The notes below the pieces were generated by a model. That model was not told the DNA's origin. It ran no database searches and saw only the letters and a program-made list of their open reading frames with translations. Positions 17,189 through 24,670 of a DNA stretch of 28,374 nt are shown one piece after another. Made by a program: the position numbers and the translations under genes. This DNA is from JBBSVE01 sp038233815 (lineage in GTDB: Bacteria; Pseudomonadota; Alphaproteobacteria; Rhodobacterales; Rhodobacteraceae): positions 1 through 28,374 of the forward strand of contig JBBSVE010000025.1 in the NCBI GenBank assembly GCA_038233815.1, written 5' to 3'. The number at the start of each line of letters is the position of its first letter. The stretch's first letter is position 1.

Positions 17189-17350
17189 ATGCGTTCGGTA
17201 GCAAAAAGCGATCTCCCGCAGAAGGTCTGCCCGGTTTGCGGCAGGCCTTTTTCGTGGCGAAAGAAGTGGGCAAAGGTCTGGGCCGAGGTGCGCTACTGCT
17301 CCGACCGGTGCCGCGCGCAGCGCCGTACGACGCCCGCCCGCGATCGGTAG
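17189..17350 (+). CDS. DUF2256 zinc-ribbon-like small protein (53 residues)
   Basis: A 53-codon gene from ATG at 17189 to TAG at 17348-17350. It carries the DUF2256 signature: KVCPVCGRPFSWRKKWAK at residues 12-29, then VRYCSDRCRAQRR. The four cysteines (14, 17, 37, 41) form a CxxC...CxxxC zinc-ribbon pattern between very basic and tryptophan-rich segments. This family is short, widespread and of unknown role. The ribosome binding site is poor; an in-frame GTG at 17177 is an alternative start. It lies between the small membrane-protein gene and glcB, on the same strand as both. Confidence 0.85.
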   Translation: MRSVAKSDLPQKVCPVCGRPFSWRKKWAKVWAEVRYCSDRCRAQRRTTPARDR

Positions 17351-17423
17351 GCCGGTGCGGCGCGGGTTGCCATCGCATCCGCCATCCGACTAACTGCGCG
17401 CGGCAGCCAAGGAGAGCGTCCGC

Positions 17424-19586
17424 ATGTCCGACATGATCGCGAAAGACGGCATCGAGGTGGACGAATCCCTGGTCCGGTTCATCGAGAACGAGGCACTGCC
17501 CGGAACCGGCATAGAGGCGGATCGCTTCTGGCGTGGCTTCGCGCAGTTGGTGAACGACTTCGGCCCGCGCAACCGCGCTCTGCTGGCGCACCGGGCCGAT
17601 CTGCAGAACCGGATCGACGGCTGGCACCTCTCCCACCGAGAGCGGAGCCATGACGCCGATGCCTATCGCAGTTTCCTGACCGAGATCGGCTATCTCGTCC
17701 CCGAGGGTGGACCGTTCGAGATCGACACCGCCAATGTCGACGAGGAAATCGCTACGATCCCCGGACCCCAGCTCGTCGTGCCGATCACCAACGCGCGCTT
17801 CGCGCTCAATGCCGCGAACGCACGTTGGGGTAGTCTTTACGATGCGCTCTACGGCACCGATGCGATGGGCGTGGCACCCCCGCGCGGCGCGTATGAGCGC
17901 GGTCAGGGCGGCCGTGTGGTGGCCCGCGCGCGGGTCTTTCTGGATCAAGCCTTCCCGGTCGAGGGGCTTTCCCACGCCGAGGCTGAACGCTACCGCGTGA
18001 CCGGCGGCGCGCTGGAGGTCGATGGCCACCCGCTGATGCAGCCGAAGAAGTTTGCAGGCTATCGCGGCGACCCCGAGGCGCCGGAGACGATCCTTCTCGT
18101 CAACCATGGCCTCCATGTAGAGCTGGTGTTCGACCGCGACCATCCGATCGGCAGCACCGACCGCGCGGGGCTCGCCGATGTGCGGCTGGAAAGCGCCGTC
18201 TCCGCGATCATGGATTGTGAGGATTCGGTCGCCTGCGTGGACGCCGAGGACAAGATCGGCGCCTATCGCAACTGGCTTGGCCTGATGAAGGGCGATCTGT
18301 CCGAGACCTTCGCCAAGGACGGGCGGCAGATGACGCGCAGGCTCACCCCCGATCCCGCCTATACCGCCCCGGACGGCACCGCGATCACCCGCAAGGGCCG
18401 CGCGCTGATGCTGATCCGCAATGTGGGCCATCTGATGACCACGCCCGCCGTTCGCGACGGCGACGGCAACGAGGCGTTCGAGGGGTTGATGGACGCCGCC
18501 GTCACGACGTTGATCGCCATGCACGATCTGGCGCGTGAGGGCGGCAATTCGTTGACCGGATCGGTCTATGTGGTGAAGCCCAAGATGCACGGGCCGGACG
18601 AGGTGGCCTTTGCCGACGCGATCTTCACCCATGTGGAGGAGATGCTGGGGCTGGCGCGCAACACCGTGAAGCTCGGCGTGATGGACGAGGAGCGGCGCAC
18701 GACCGTCAACCTCAAGGAGTGTATCCGGGCCGCGAAATCCCGTGTCTGCTTCATCAACACCGGCTTTCTCGACCGGACCGGGGACGAGATCCACACCTCG
18801 ATGGAGGCGGGTCCGTTCAGCCGCAAGGATTTCATCAAGAAGAAGGGCTGGATCGCGGCCTACGAAATGCAGAACGTGGATATCGGGCTGGCCTGCGGTC
18901 TGTCGGGGCGCGCGCAGATCGGCAAGGGCATGTGGGCGATGCCCGACCTGATGGAGGCGATGCTGGAGCAGAAGATCGAGCATCCGAAGGCGGGGGCAAA
19001 CTGCGCATGGGTTCCCTCCCCCACCGCGGCGACGCTGCACGCGCTCCATTACCACAAGGTCGACGTGCCGGCGGTTCAGGCACGGCTCAAGGCAGGTGGG
19101 CGGCGCAGCAACGTGGGCGCGATCCTCGATATACCGCTTGCCTCCTACCAACGCTGGACCGACGCGCAGATCGCGCGCGAGGTGGAGAACAACGCGCAAG
19201 GCATCCTTGGCTATGTCGTGCGCTGGGTCGATCAGGGCATCGGATGCTCCAAGGTGCCCGACATCAACGACGTGGCGCTGATGGAGGATCGCGCGACCTG
19301 CCGGATCTCCTCTCAGGCGCTGGCGAACTGGCTGCATCACGGCGTGGTCAGCACGGAGAATGTCCGCGCCGCGATGGAGAAGATGGCCGCCGTGGTGGAC
19401 CGCCAGAACGCAGGCGATCCGACCTACGTGCCGATGGCACCCGGGTTCGATGGCATCGCTTGGTCCGCGGCCTGCGATCTGGTCTTCAAGGGCCGCGCGC
19501 AGCCCTCGGGGTATACGGAGCCGGTGCTCCATGCCCGCAGGCTGGAACTGAAAGCGGCGAGACAGCACAACCGGGCGGAGGGATAG
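17424..19586 (+). CDS. glcB: Malate synthase G
   Basis: Condenses glyoxylate with acetyl-CoA to give malate, in the glyoxylate/glycolate pathway. The 720-residue length matches isoform G. Conserved blocks: ARWGSLYDALYGTDAM, ESAVSAIMDCEDSVACVDAE, GSVYVVKPKMHGPDEV, LGVMDEERRTTVNLKE (the catalytic Arg and Glu region), NTGFLDRTGDEIHTSMEAGP with the Mg-binding acidic residues, and GKGMWAMPD. AAGGAGAG precedes the ATG. It is the first gene of an apparent three-gene operon: the next gene starts one base after the stop codon. No isocitrate lyase gene is present here. Confidence 0.97.
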   Translation: MSDMIAKDGIEVDESLVRFIENEALPGTGIEADRFWRGFAQLVNDFGPRNRALLAHRADLQNRIDGWHLSHRERSHDADAYRSFLTEIGYLVPEGGPFEIDTANVDEEIATIPGPQLVVPITNARFALNAANARWGSLYDALYGTDAMGVAPPRGAYERGQGGRVVARARVFLDQAFPVEGLSHAEAERYRVTGGALEVDGHPLMQPKKFAGYRGDPEAPETILLVNHGLHVELVFDRDHPIGSTDRAGLADVRLESAVSAIMDCEDSVACVDAEDKIGAYRNWLGLMKGDLSETFAKDGRQMTRRLTPDPAYTAPDGTAITRKGRALMLIRNVGHLMTTPAVRDGDGNEAFEGLMDAAVTTLIAMHDLAREGGNSLTGSVYVVKPKMHGPDEVAFADAIFTHVEEMLGLARNTVKLGVMDEERRTTVNLKECIRAAKSRVCFINTGFLDRTGDEIHTSMEAGPFSRKDFIKKKGWIAAYEMQNVDIGLACGLSGRAQIGKGMWAMPDLMEAMLEQKIEHPKAGANCAWVPSPTAATLHALHYHKVDVPAVQARLKAGGRRSNVGAILDIPLASYQRWTDAQIAREVENNAQGILGYVVRWVDQGIGCSKVPDINDVALMEDRATCRISSQALANWLHHGVVSTENVRAAMEKMAAVVDRQNAGDPTYVPMAPGFDGIAWSAACDLVFKGRAQPSGYTEPVLHARRLELKAARQHNRAEG

Positions 19587-19587
19587 G

Positions 19588-20007
19588 ATGATACTGGAAC
19601 AGGCACGGGCCATCGTCGCGGGCACTCTCGCCAAGGGCCGGGACGCAGGCATGAAGCCGCTCGCGGTGGCAGTTCTCGACGCTGGCGGCCATGTCGTCGC
19701 GTTCGAGCGGTCGGATGGCGCGTCTGTCGGCCGGTTCGAGATCGCGCGGGGCAAGGCCTACGGTTGCATCATGCTCGGGATGGGCGGTGCGGCGATCGAG
19801 GCGCGGGGCGAGGCGCAGCCGGTGTTCGTCACCGCAATGAACGGCGCCTTTGCAGGACGGTTCGTGCCCGTAAAGGGCGGTGTCCTTGTGCGCGATGCGG
19901 AGGGTGCATTGATCGGCGCCGTGGGGGTCACGGGCGACACGTCGGATAACGACATGACCTGCGCCGTCGCGGGGGTGGGAGCGGCAGGCCTGACGGCGGA
20001 GGCCTGA
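19588..20007 (+). CDS. HbpS/GlcG-family heme-binding-like protein (DUF336)
   Basis: A 139-residue cytoplasmic member of the GlcG/HbpS (DUF336) family, often found beside glycolate, malate synthase or heme-sensing genes. Family features are LAVAVLDAGGHVVAFERSDGA, the central AYGCIMLGMG stretch, VPVKGGVLVRD and GALIGAVGVTGDTSDND. It lacks a signal peptide. The start lies one base after the glcB stop and the stop is one base before the GNAT start, so all three are probably co-translated. In Escherichia coli the equivalent glcG lies next to glcB; its biochemical role is unsettled. Confidence 0.88.
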   Translation: MILEQARAIVAGTLAKGRDAGMKPLAVAVLDAGGHVVAFERSDGASVGRFEIARGKAYGCIMLGMGGAAIEARGEAQPVFVTAMNGAFAGRFVPVKGGVLVRDAEGALIGAVGVTGDTSDNDMTCAVAGVGAAGLTAEA

Positions 20008-20008
20008 G

Positions 20009-20473
20009 ATGACCCGCATTGCGGAACCGGTGGAGGGGCTGATCGTCCGCGACGCGAAAGCTGGCGACGAGACCGTCTGGCGCGCCTTGTGGCGGGATTA
20101 CCTGCGCTTTTACGATGTCACCCTGCCGGATGCGGTGACGGACCTCGCCTGGTCGCGCATTCTGGACCCCGAAAGCCTCCTTCGCGCGCGTTTCGCGGTG
20201 GGGGGGGAGGTTCTGGGCTTCGCGCTCCACCACCGCCATCTCACGACATGGGCGGCCGGGATGGACTGCTATCTCGAGGATCTGTTCGTGTCGCAGGCGG
20301 CGCGGGGCCGGGGCGTCGGTCGGGTGCTGATCGAGGATCTCGTCCGCCTCTCCAGGGATCGCGGCGATGCGCGGCTCTACTGGGTGACGGACACGACGAA
20401 CGTCCGCGCCCGATCGCTCTACGACAGTTTCACGCCGTCAGACGGCCATGTGCGCTACCGGATCAACCTCTGA
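20009..20473 (+). CDS. GNAT-family N-acetyltransferase
   Basis: A 154-residue single-domain acetyltransferase using acetyl-CoA. The core is YLEDLFVSQAARGRGVGRVL (about 90-110), with the pyrophosphate-binding RGRGVG loop, followed by YWVTDTTNVRARSLYDSF, the usual C-terminal GNAT helix and strand. The N-terminal IVRDAKAGDETVWRALWRDY is also typical. The substrate cannot be predicted. It is the last gene of the glcB operon and its stop codon lies inside a 16-bp palindrome. Confidence 0.88.
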   Translation: MTRIAEPVEGLIVRDAKAGDETVWRALWRDYLRFYDVTLPDAVTDLAWSRILDPESLLRARFAVGGEVLGFALHHRHLTTWAAGMDCYLEDLFVSQAARGRGVGRVLIEDLVRLSRDRGDARLYWVTDTTNVRARSLYDSFTPSDGHVRYRINL

Positions 20474-20534
20474 CGTCAGAGGGAGGCTTGCAGGCCCCCC
20501 TCCTCATCATCGGGGCGCCCCGTCCGGGGCGCCC
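20467..20534. terminator. Cluster of inverted repeats in a convergent gap (probable bidirectional terminator)
   Basis: Three inverted repeats fall in 68 bases: a perfect 16-bp palindrome CCTCTGACGTCAGAGG (20467-20482) that includes the GNAT stop codon; GAGGGAGGC/GCCCCCCTC (20479-20502, one mismatch, six-base loop), which competes with it; and a 10-bp GGGCGCCCCG/CGGGGCGCCC hairpin (20513-20534), five bases past the DUF1344 stop on the other strand. None has a T run, so termination efficiency is uncertain. Confidence 0.5.
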
Positions 20535-20539
20535 GTCGA

Positions 20540-20794
20540 TCATTTCGCCATCATCACGCTGGTCGCCGTGTGGACGTTCTTCTTCATGTCCCAGTTCACG
20601 GTGACCTTCTCGCCGGGCTTGAAGCTCATCTTTGACGCCTTGGGGATCTTGTAGCTGGTGCCGTTGTCGAGCGTCAGCATCATGGTTTTTGCGTCGTAGG
20701 ACTTGACCGTGCCGTCGGTCTTGGTCGCGGCAAACGCCATCGGGGCAATGGCGGTTGCGGCCATCAGAACTGCGGGGAGGAGGATCTTGCGCAT
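20540..20794 (-). CDS. Secreted DUF1344 small protein
   Basis: An 84-residue precursor with a clear Sec signal peptide (MRKILLPAVLMAATAIAPMAFA, cleavage near residue 22). The mature part is about 60 residues, a small beta-rich domain: DGTVKSYDAKTMMLTLDNGT, YKIPKASK, FKPGEKVTVNWDMK. This fits DUF1344, periplasmic proteins of unknown role in Alphaproteobacteria. CGGAGA precedes the ATG. It is convergent with the glcB operon and separated from it by inverted repeats. Confidence 0.85.
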   Translation of the reverse strand: MRKILLPAVLMAATAIAPMAFAATKTDGTVKSYDAKTMMLTLDNGTSYKIPKASKMSFKPGEKVTVNWDMKKNVHTATSVMMAK

Positions 20795-21091
20795 CGAAAT
20801 AGTCTCCGTCTGAACCTGCCCCGCGGGGCTGTCGGTTCCATGCGGTCCCCATCAGGGCAGTGTCGTGTCGGCGGAACCTGTTCCGCCCGGCATGTCCTGG
20901 GGCCCGGAGTTGAGATATCGCGGCAAGGATCTGTCGCATAGCCCCTCTCACGCGGACGTAATCGGTCGCGACGGCCCGTGAGATGGATGAAATGTTTCAC
21001 CATCAAGGGGTTCAAAGACTGACCATACACCCGGTCAGGGCCCGGAGTGGTCGCGAGGATGGAGGGGATTGCGTTCGGGGCGGGCGGGGGC
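20795..21091. other. Gene-free stretch between the DUF1344 gene and tRNA-Asp
   Basis: About 300 bases with no convincing reading frame on either strand. It must hold the DUF1344 promoter, which I could not pick out with confidence. A short inverted repeat TGAAATGTTTCA lies near 20988-20999, and CTCACG/CGTGAG arms bracket about 24 bases around 20947-20982. A small RNA is possible but there is no positive evidence for one. Confidence 0.3.
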
Positions 21092-21168
21092 TGGCGCGGT
21101 TGACGGGGCTCGAACCCGCGACCCCCGGCGTGACAGGCCGGTACTCTAACCAACTGAGCTACAACCGC
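21092..21168 (-). tRNA. tRNA-Asp (GTC)
   Basis: The minus strand folds as a 77-nt cloverleaf with encoded CCA: acceptor GCGGTTG/CAACCGC, D arm GCTCAGTTGGTTAGAGT, anticodon stem CCGGC/GCCGG with loop CTGTCAC (anticodon GTC), T arm GCGGG-TTCGAGC-CCCGT and discriminator G, as expected for tRNA-Asp. Its wobble G34 would be the queuosine site that GluQ-RS, encoded in this window, acts on. Confidence 0.97.
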
Positions 21169-21202
21169 AGCGCATGGCCCAGGCCCGCCCGAACGTGGAG
21201 TG

Positions 21203-21231
21203 GTCTTACGCAGGGCCGACGGTGGCGTCAA
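21203..21231 (-). promoter_or_regulatory. Promoter of tRNA-Asp
   Basis: On the minus strand TTGACG (21231-21226) and TAAGAC (21208-21203) are separated by 17 bases, about 35 bases ahead of the tRNA 5' end. Confidence 0.55.
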
Positions 21232-21373
21232 GCGGGGCACTCGAGAATTGGTCATTCTTTGTCCGTTGGACCGTCGGCAGCTATCGCATCTGTTTTCAGG
21301 ATCGCCCCCCCTCCCCGACCACGATTTTCAAAGCGCATCAACGGGATCATACGGTAAGGCAATCCCGGGTGCG

Positions 21374-21858
21374 TCAGCTCTTGATATGTTCCTTGAAGGA
21401 GGCGACCGTCACACGTCACACGTCACACGTCACACGTCACACGTCAGACTTCAGACTTCAGACGTCGACGACGCGGGTGAAGTTATCTAGGTTCACGCCG
21501 CCATAGGTTGTGACGAATACTGCAGACGCGGGTTGCTCTGATCATCAACCGAAGCTTGGCCGACAATCTTGGATGTGTTCCATGCATTCATGTTCGCGAT
21601 CGAGACGCCGTCCGCAATGCTTCATCCCGTCGAGAACAGGATGTACCGACATATCTTCTTGGCCTTACATCCATAGAAATAGATCGAAAAGCTTGTTCCG
21701 TCCGTGAAACTGACGATCCTGGGCGTGCCGCTGGAGCTCATCTCGAGCTTTGCGCGGTAACCCAGCTTTTACAACGCATCCACGATGCTCGAGGGGTTTG
21801 CCGTCTCCATGTCCTGCGCCAAAACCGGAATGGACGCCAGCGCCTCCCTTGAAAAAAC
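21374..21858 (-). pseudogene. Degenerate YbjN-domain gene, disrupted by stops, a frameshift and a heptamer array
   Basis: Reading the minus strand gives a YbjN-family protein in pieces. The recovered order is the end of a signal peptide (ALASIPVLAQ), DMETANPSSIVDAL, TAA stop (21771-21769), KLGYRAKLEMSSSGTPRIVS, FTDGTSFSIYFYGCKAKKIC, RYILFSTG, TGA stop where Trp is expected (21624-21622), SIADGVSIANMNAWNTSKIV, GQASVDDQSNPRLQYS, a one-base loss near 21512-21518, TTYGGVNLDNFTRVVDV, then the heptamer array, and finally TVASFKEHIKS with TGA at 21376-21374. FYGC, the NxWN motif, and GG-V-NF then VVDV with a terminal SFKxHI are the YbjN hallmarks. The frame before the array matches the frame after it, which supports insertion or expansion inside one gene. 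The start codon is lost or unrecognisable. The family is small periplasmic proteins of uncertain function. Confidence 0.8.
21407..21462. repeat. Heptanucleotide tandem repeat, eight units
   Basis: Five perfect CGTCACA units (21407-21441) are followed by CGTCAGA, CTTCAGA and CTTCAGA (to 21462), then CGTCGACG. Units are 7 bp with no spacers. On the minus strand they contain TGA in frame with the surrounding YbjN remnant. The length of 56 bp and the graded variants suggest expansion by slippage from a short seed in the pseudogene. Confidence 0.95.
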
Positions 21859-22036
21859 CTTACCTAAACACGGTAGAGTGTCGACAAGACGATAAGACCT
21901 TTCAATCCGGCAATTCCCGCACTGTCGTGGGGATCGCGATCCGTTCGACAATGGCGCGACGTCACACCCGGGCGCTCGGGTTGCGCGCCGGCCAGTGGGC
22001 GACGCTGGTCCCGCTCCGGCAATCCTCGCCTCTGAA

Positions 22037-22112
22037 TGGTGGGTGATGACGGGCTCGAACCGCCGACATTCTCGGTGTAAACGAGACGCTCTACCAACTG
22101 AGCTAATCACCC
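22037..22112 (-). tRNA. tRNA-Val (TAC)
   Basis: The minus strand gives a 76-nt cloverleaf with encoded CCA: acceptor GGGTGAT/ATCACCC, D arm GCTCAGTTGGTAGAGC, anticodon stem TCTCG/CGAGA with loop TTTACAC (anticodon TAC), T arm GGCGG-TTCGAGC-CCGTC and discriminator A. The 178 bases between it and the YbjN remnant show no gene. Confidence 0.97.
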
Positions 22113-22123
22113 CACGCGGGCGC

Positions 22124-22152
22124 TGCCTAGCGGATCGGGGGCGGCCCGGCAA
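22124..22152 (-). promoter_or_regulatory. Candidate promoter of tRNA-Val
   Basis: On the minus strand TTGCCG (22152-22147) and TAGGCA (22129-22124) are separated by 17 bases, ending about 12 bases ahead of the tRNA 5' end. The boxes are weak matches, but the position is right. Confidence 0.4.
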
Positions 22153-22223
22153 GCACCGGCTTTGCCATTTGCCAAGGGCGGGACGGCCGGTTTAGGGTCC
22201 GCCCGCAGCATCGGAGGGCCGCC

Positions 22224-23168
22224 TTGACATATCTCGTGGTTGGCAAGGGCTCCATCGGGCGCAGGCACGCGGAGAACCTTACGGCGCTCGGCGCGCAGGT
22301 GGAGCATCTGGGCTGGCGCGAGACCTCCGCCGATGCCGTGGCGGGCCGCCTTGCGCGCGGCGACGTGGCCGGCATGGTGATCGCCACCGCGACGCAGGTG
22401 CGCCTGCCGCTGGTGGCCGCGGCCGGGGATGCGGGCGTGGCGCTCTATATCGAAAAGCCGCTGGCCTATCGCCGCACCGATCTGGCGGCGGTCATGGCAG
22501 CGGCGGCTCCGGTCGCCAGCCGCTCGCTCGCGGGTTTCATGATGCGCTGGCATCCCGCCGTCCGGGCACTGGCGGAGATGGATGTCGCCTCCGCCTTCCG
22601 GTTCGACCTGACCATCGGCCATGACGTGACCAAATGGCGCCCGGACTGGCGGTTTGCCGACAGTTATGCTGCATTGCCCGAGGGCGGCGGCGTGCTCCTC
22701 GACCTCTGCCACGAGATCGACCTTGCGGCCTGCCTCTTCCCCGGCCTCGCTCTCGACGCGGTGTCGAGCGTGGGTCACGCCGCCTACCCCGGTGTCGACA
22801 TGGCGAGCAGGCTGCACCTGACCGCCCAGAACGGCGCCTCCGGGTCGGTCGCGATGGACTATCTGGCCCCCCGGCTGATCCGGCGCTGCACGGTGGCCAC
22901 GCCTTCGGCGGTTCTGGATTTCAATTTCGCGTCGCTCGACTACCGCACCGTTCGCGCGGGCGGCGTTCAGTCCCACGATCATCCGATGGAGCGCAATGCC
23001 ATGTTCCTCGACGCCATGCGCGATTTCATGGCGCTGGCGGAGGGCCGCACCACGTCCGGCAATCAGCTTCTGCCGCGGCTCGACCGGGTGGGGACCAGCT
23101 GCGCGCTGATCGCAGAGGCGTGGGAGGCGAGGCAGTTCCGGGGCACGGTCGCGGTGGATCTTGGATAG
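22224..23168 (+). CDS. Gfo/Idh/MocA-family sugar oxidoreductase
   Basis: NAD(P)-dependent dehydrogenase family acting mostly on sugars and nucleotide sugars. The 314-residue product opens directly into a Rossmann fold, YLVVGKGSIGRRHAENL, so the start must be the TTG at 22224 behind GGAGGG; no ATG fits. The family EKP motif is in ALYIEKPLAYR (about 75), and the catalytic-region Asp/His pattern is in GGGVLLDLCHEIDL (about 152-166). MMRWHP after the EKP segment is also typical. It is the first gene of a three-gene operon with a cytidylyltransferase and an SDR, which points to a step in making or remodelling an acidic nine-carbon or related sugar; the exact substrate is unknown. Confidence 0.85.
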   Translation: MTYLVVGKGSIGRRHAENLTALGAQVEHLGWRETSADAVAGRLARGDVAGMVIATATQVRLPLVAAAGDAGVALYIEKPLAYRRTDLAAVMAAAAPVASRSLAGFMMRWHPAVRALAEMDVASAFRFDLTIGHDVTKWRPDWRFADSYAALPEGGGVLLDLCHEIDLAACLFPGLALDAVSSVGHAAYPGVDMASRLHLTAQNGASGSVAMDYLAPRLIRRCTVATPSAVLDFNFASLDYRTVRAGGVQSHDHPMERNAMFLDAMRDFMALAEGRTTSGNQLLPRLDRVGTSCALIAEAWEARQFRGTVAVDLG

Positions 23169-23180
23169 GGAGGCTGCGCG

Positions 23181-23882
23181 ATGATCCTCGGTCATATCGG
23201 CGCGCGCAAAGGCTCCAAGGGCGTGCCGGGCAAGAATTTTCGCATGATCGGCGGCAAGCCCCTGATCGACTGGTCGCTGGACCAGCTCCTTGCCTCTCCG
23301 CGCGTGGATGCGGTCGTGGTCTCCACCGACGACGCGGCGATCTACGATCATGCGGTGGCGCGGGGCGCGCTTCCCATCGGGCTGCGGCCGGCGCATCTGG
23401 CGACCGACGGGGCGGGGAAATGGGGCGTCTGGCAACATGCGCTGGATTCGGCGGAGGCGCAGACAGGGCCGGTGGAAGCGTTCCTCGATCTCGACTGCAC
23501 GTCGCCCCTGCGGCTGGCGGGCGACATCGACGCCGCCCTCGATCTTTTCCGCGCCGCACGTCCCGATATGGTGATGTCTTGCTGCGAGGCGCGCAAGAAC
23601 CCCTATTTCAATCTGGTGGAGCCGGATGCGACGGGCGCGCTCCACGTCTCCAAACCGCTGCCCGGCGGCGTTGTCGCGCGCCAGCAGGCGCCGGTGGTCT
23701 ATGAGCATGCGGCCTCCACCTATGTCGTGGCGCCGGACTATCTGCGACGCGCGGCGGGGCTCTACGAGGGCCGGGTGATCCCTTATCTGATGCCGCCGGA
23801 GCGTTGCATCGACATCGACAGCCCGTTCGATTTCCGGCTGGTCGAGTTCCTGTTGCGGGACCGTGAAGGAGAGACGGCATGA
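23181..23882 (+). CDS. Acylneuraminate cytidylyltransferase-family protein (NeuA/PtmB-like)
   Basis: Predicted to join CMP from CTP to a nonulosonic acid (sialic, legionaminic or similar) or Kdo-type sugar. The 233-residue product begins with the nucleotide-binding loop ARKGSKGVPGKNFRMIGGKP (8-27), followed by SLDQLL, VVVSTDD, FLDLDCTSPLR (the Mg/CTP-binding motif that is LQPTSPLR in NeuA), ARKNPYFNLVE and the closing IDIDSPFDF. It is closer in layout to the short NeuA/PtmB/LegF types than to KdsB. GGGAGG precedes the ATG. Its TGA overlaps the SDR start as ATGA. A cytidylyltransferase followed by an SDR resembles the ptmB-ptmA order of the Campylobacter legionaminate locus. Confidence 0.88.
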   Translation: MILGHIGARKGSKGVPGKNFRMIGGKPLIDWSLDQLLASPRVDAVVVSTDDAAIYDHAVARGALPIGLRPAHLATDGAGKWGVWQHALDSAEAQTGPVEAFLDLDCTSPLRLAGDIDAALDLFRAARPDMVMSCCEARKNPYFNLVEPDATGALHVSKPLPGGVVARQQAPVVYEHAASTYVVAPDYLRRAAGLYEGRVIPYLMPPERCIDIDSPFDFRLVEFLLRDREGETA

Positions 23883-24670
23883 CGGACCAACTGACCGGGC
23901 GCACGGTCTTCATCACCGGATCGGGCGGCGTTCTGGGATCGGCCTACGTGCGCCGGATGCTGGCCGAAGGGGCGCGGGTCGCGGCCTCGGACCTGCCGGG
24001 TGCACGGGCCGACACGCTCCGCGCGGCGCACGAGGGCAATGCGGACTTCCGGTTCTACGAGCTCGACGTGGGCGACGAGGCGCAGGTGGAGAGCATCTTC
24101 CGCCGCATCATTGACGACGGATGGGAGCCGAACGTGGTTCTGAACAACGCGGCCATCACCGGCGAGATGCTGATGGGGGCGGGCAAGGCCTTCCCCGATT
24201 TCGCCAATACCAGCGTCGCGGACTGGGAGCGGACGTTGCGCACCAACCTCACCGGCGCGTTCATGGTGGCGCGCCAGATGGACCGCGACGTGGTGGGGCG
24301 CTGGCCCGCGACGCTGATCAATGTGGCCTCGATGTATGCGCTGAACGGGCCGCACCACGCGATTTACGAGGGGATGCCGTTCAAGAGCTTTTCGGCCTAT
24401 TCGACGACCAAGGCGGGGATCCACGGGCTGACGCTCTGGCTCGCGGGCTACTGGGCAGGGCGTCAGGCGACGGTCAACACGATTGCCCCGGGCGCCGTTT
24501 TCAACGGCCATTCGGAGGAGTTTCAGGCCCGCGTTGGCAACCTCATCATGGCGGGCCGGATGGCCGCCCCGGACGAGATCGCGGATGCGATGCTGTTCCT
24601 GTGCTCGCGTCAGGCGGGCTACATGACCGGGCAACTGGTCAATGTGGACGGCGGTTTTTCCGGCTGGTAG
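23879..24670 (+). CDS. SDR-family oxidoreductase
   Basis: Classical short-chain dehydrogenase/reductase of 263 residues, NAD(P)-dependent. Cofactor glycine motif ITGSGGVLGSAY (12-23), NNAA near 90, catalytic Ser in INVASMYALNG, and the catalytic YSTTK (Tyr/Lys) near 179. The tail LVNVDGGFSGW is typical of the family. There is no signal peptide. The start overlaps the upstream cytidylyltransferase stop by four bases. The 3' end overlaps the convergent WaaA-like gene by 32 bases. The operon position suggests oxidation or reduction of a sugar precursor of the CMP-activated product, similar to PtmA. Confidence 0.88.
   Translation: MTDQLTGRTVFITGSGGVLGSAYVRRMLAEGARVAASDLPGARADTLRAAHEGNADFRFYELDVGDEAQVESIFRRIIDDGWEPNVVLNNAAITGEMLMGAGKAFPDFANTSVADWERTLRTNLTGAFMVARQMDRDVVGRWPATLINVASMYALNGPHHAIYEGMPFKSFSAYSTTKAGIHGLTLWLAGYWAGRQATVNTIAPGAVFNGHSEEFQARVGNLIMAGRMAAPDEIADAMLFLCSRQAGYMTGQLVNVDGGFSGW

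Noticed and set aside
16956..19754. A 932-codon open frame on the minus strand opposite glcB
   Set aside because: It is the antisense shadow of a high-GC gene: rich in Arg/His/Gly/Pro with no family motif or ribosome binding site, while glcB on the other strand is unmistakable.
21407..21462. CRISPR array
   Set aside because: Units are 7 bp and directly adjacent with no spacers; there are no cas genes.
21174..21506. A 110-codon plus-strand frame with a repeated HTSHVTR pattern
   Set aside because: The protein repeat is only the translation of the 7-bp DNA array, and the frame runs antisense through the YbjN remnant with no ribosome binding site.
22107..23708. A 533-codon minus-strand open frame across the oxidoreductase and cytidylyltransferase genes, also covering tRNA-Val
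   Set aside because: Shadow frame; it overlaps a tRNA and two well-supported genes.
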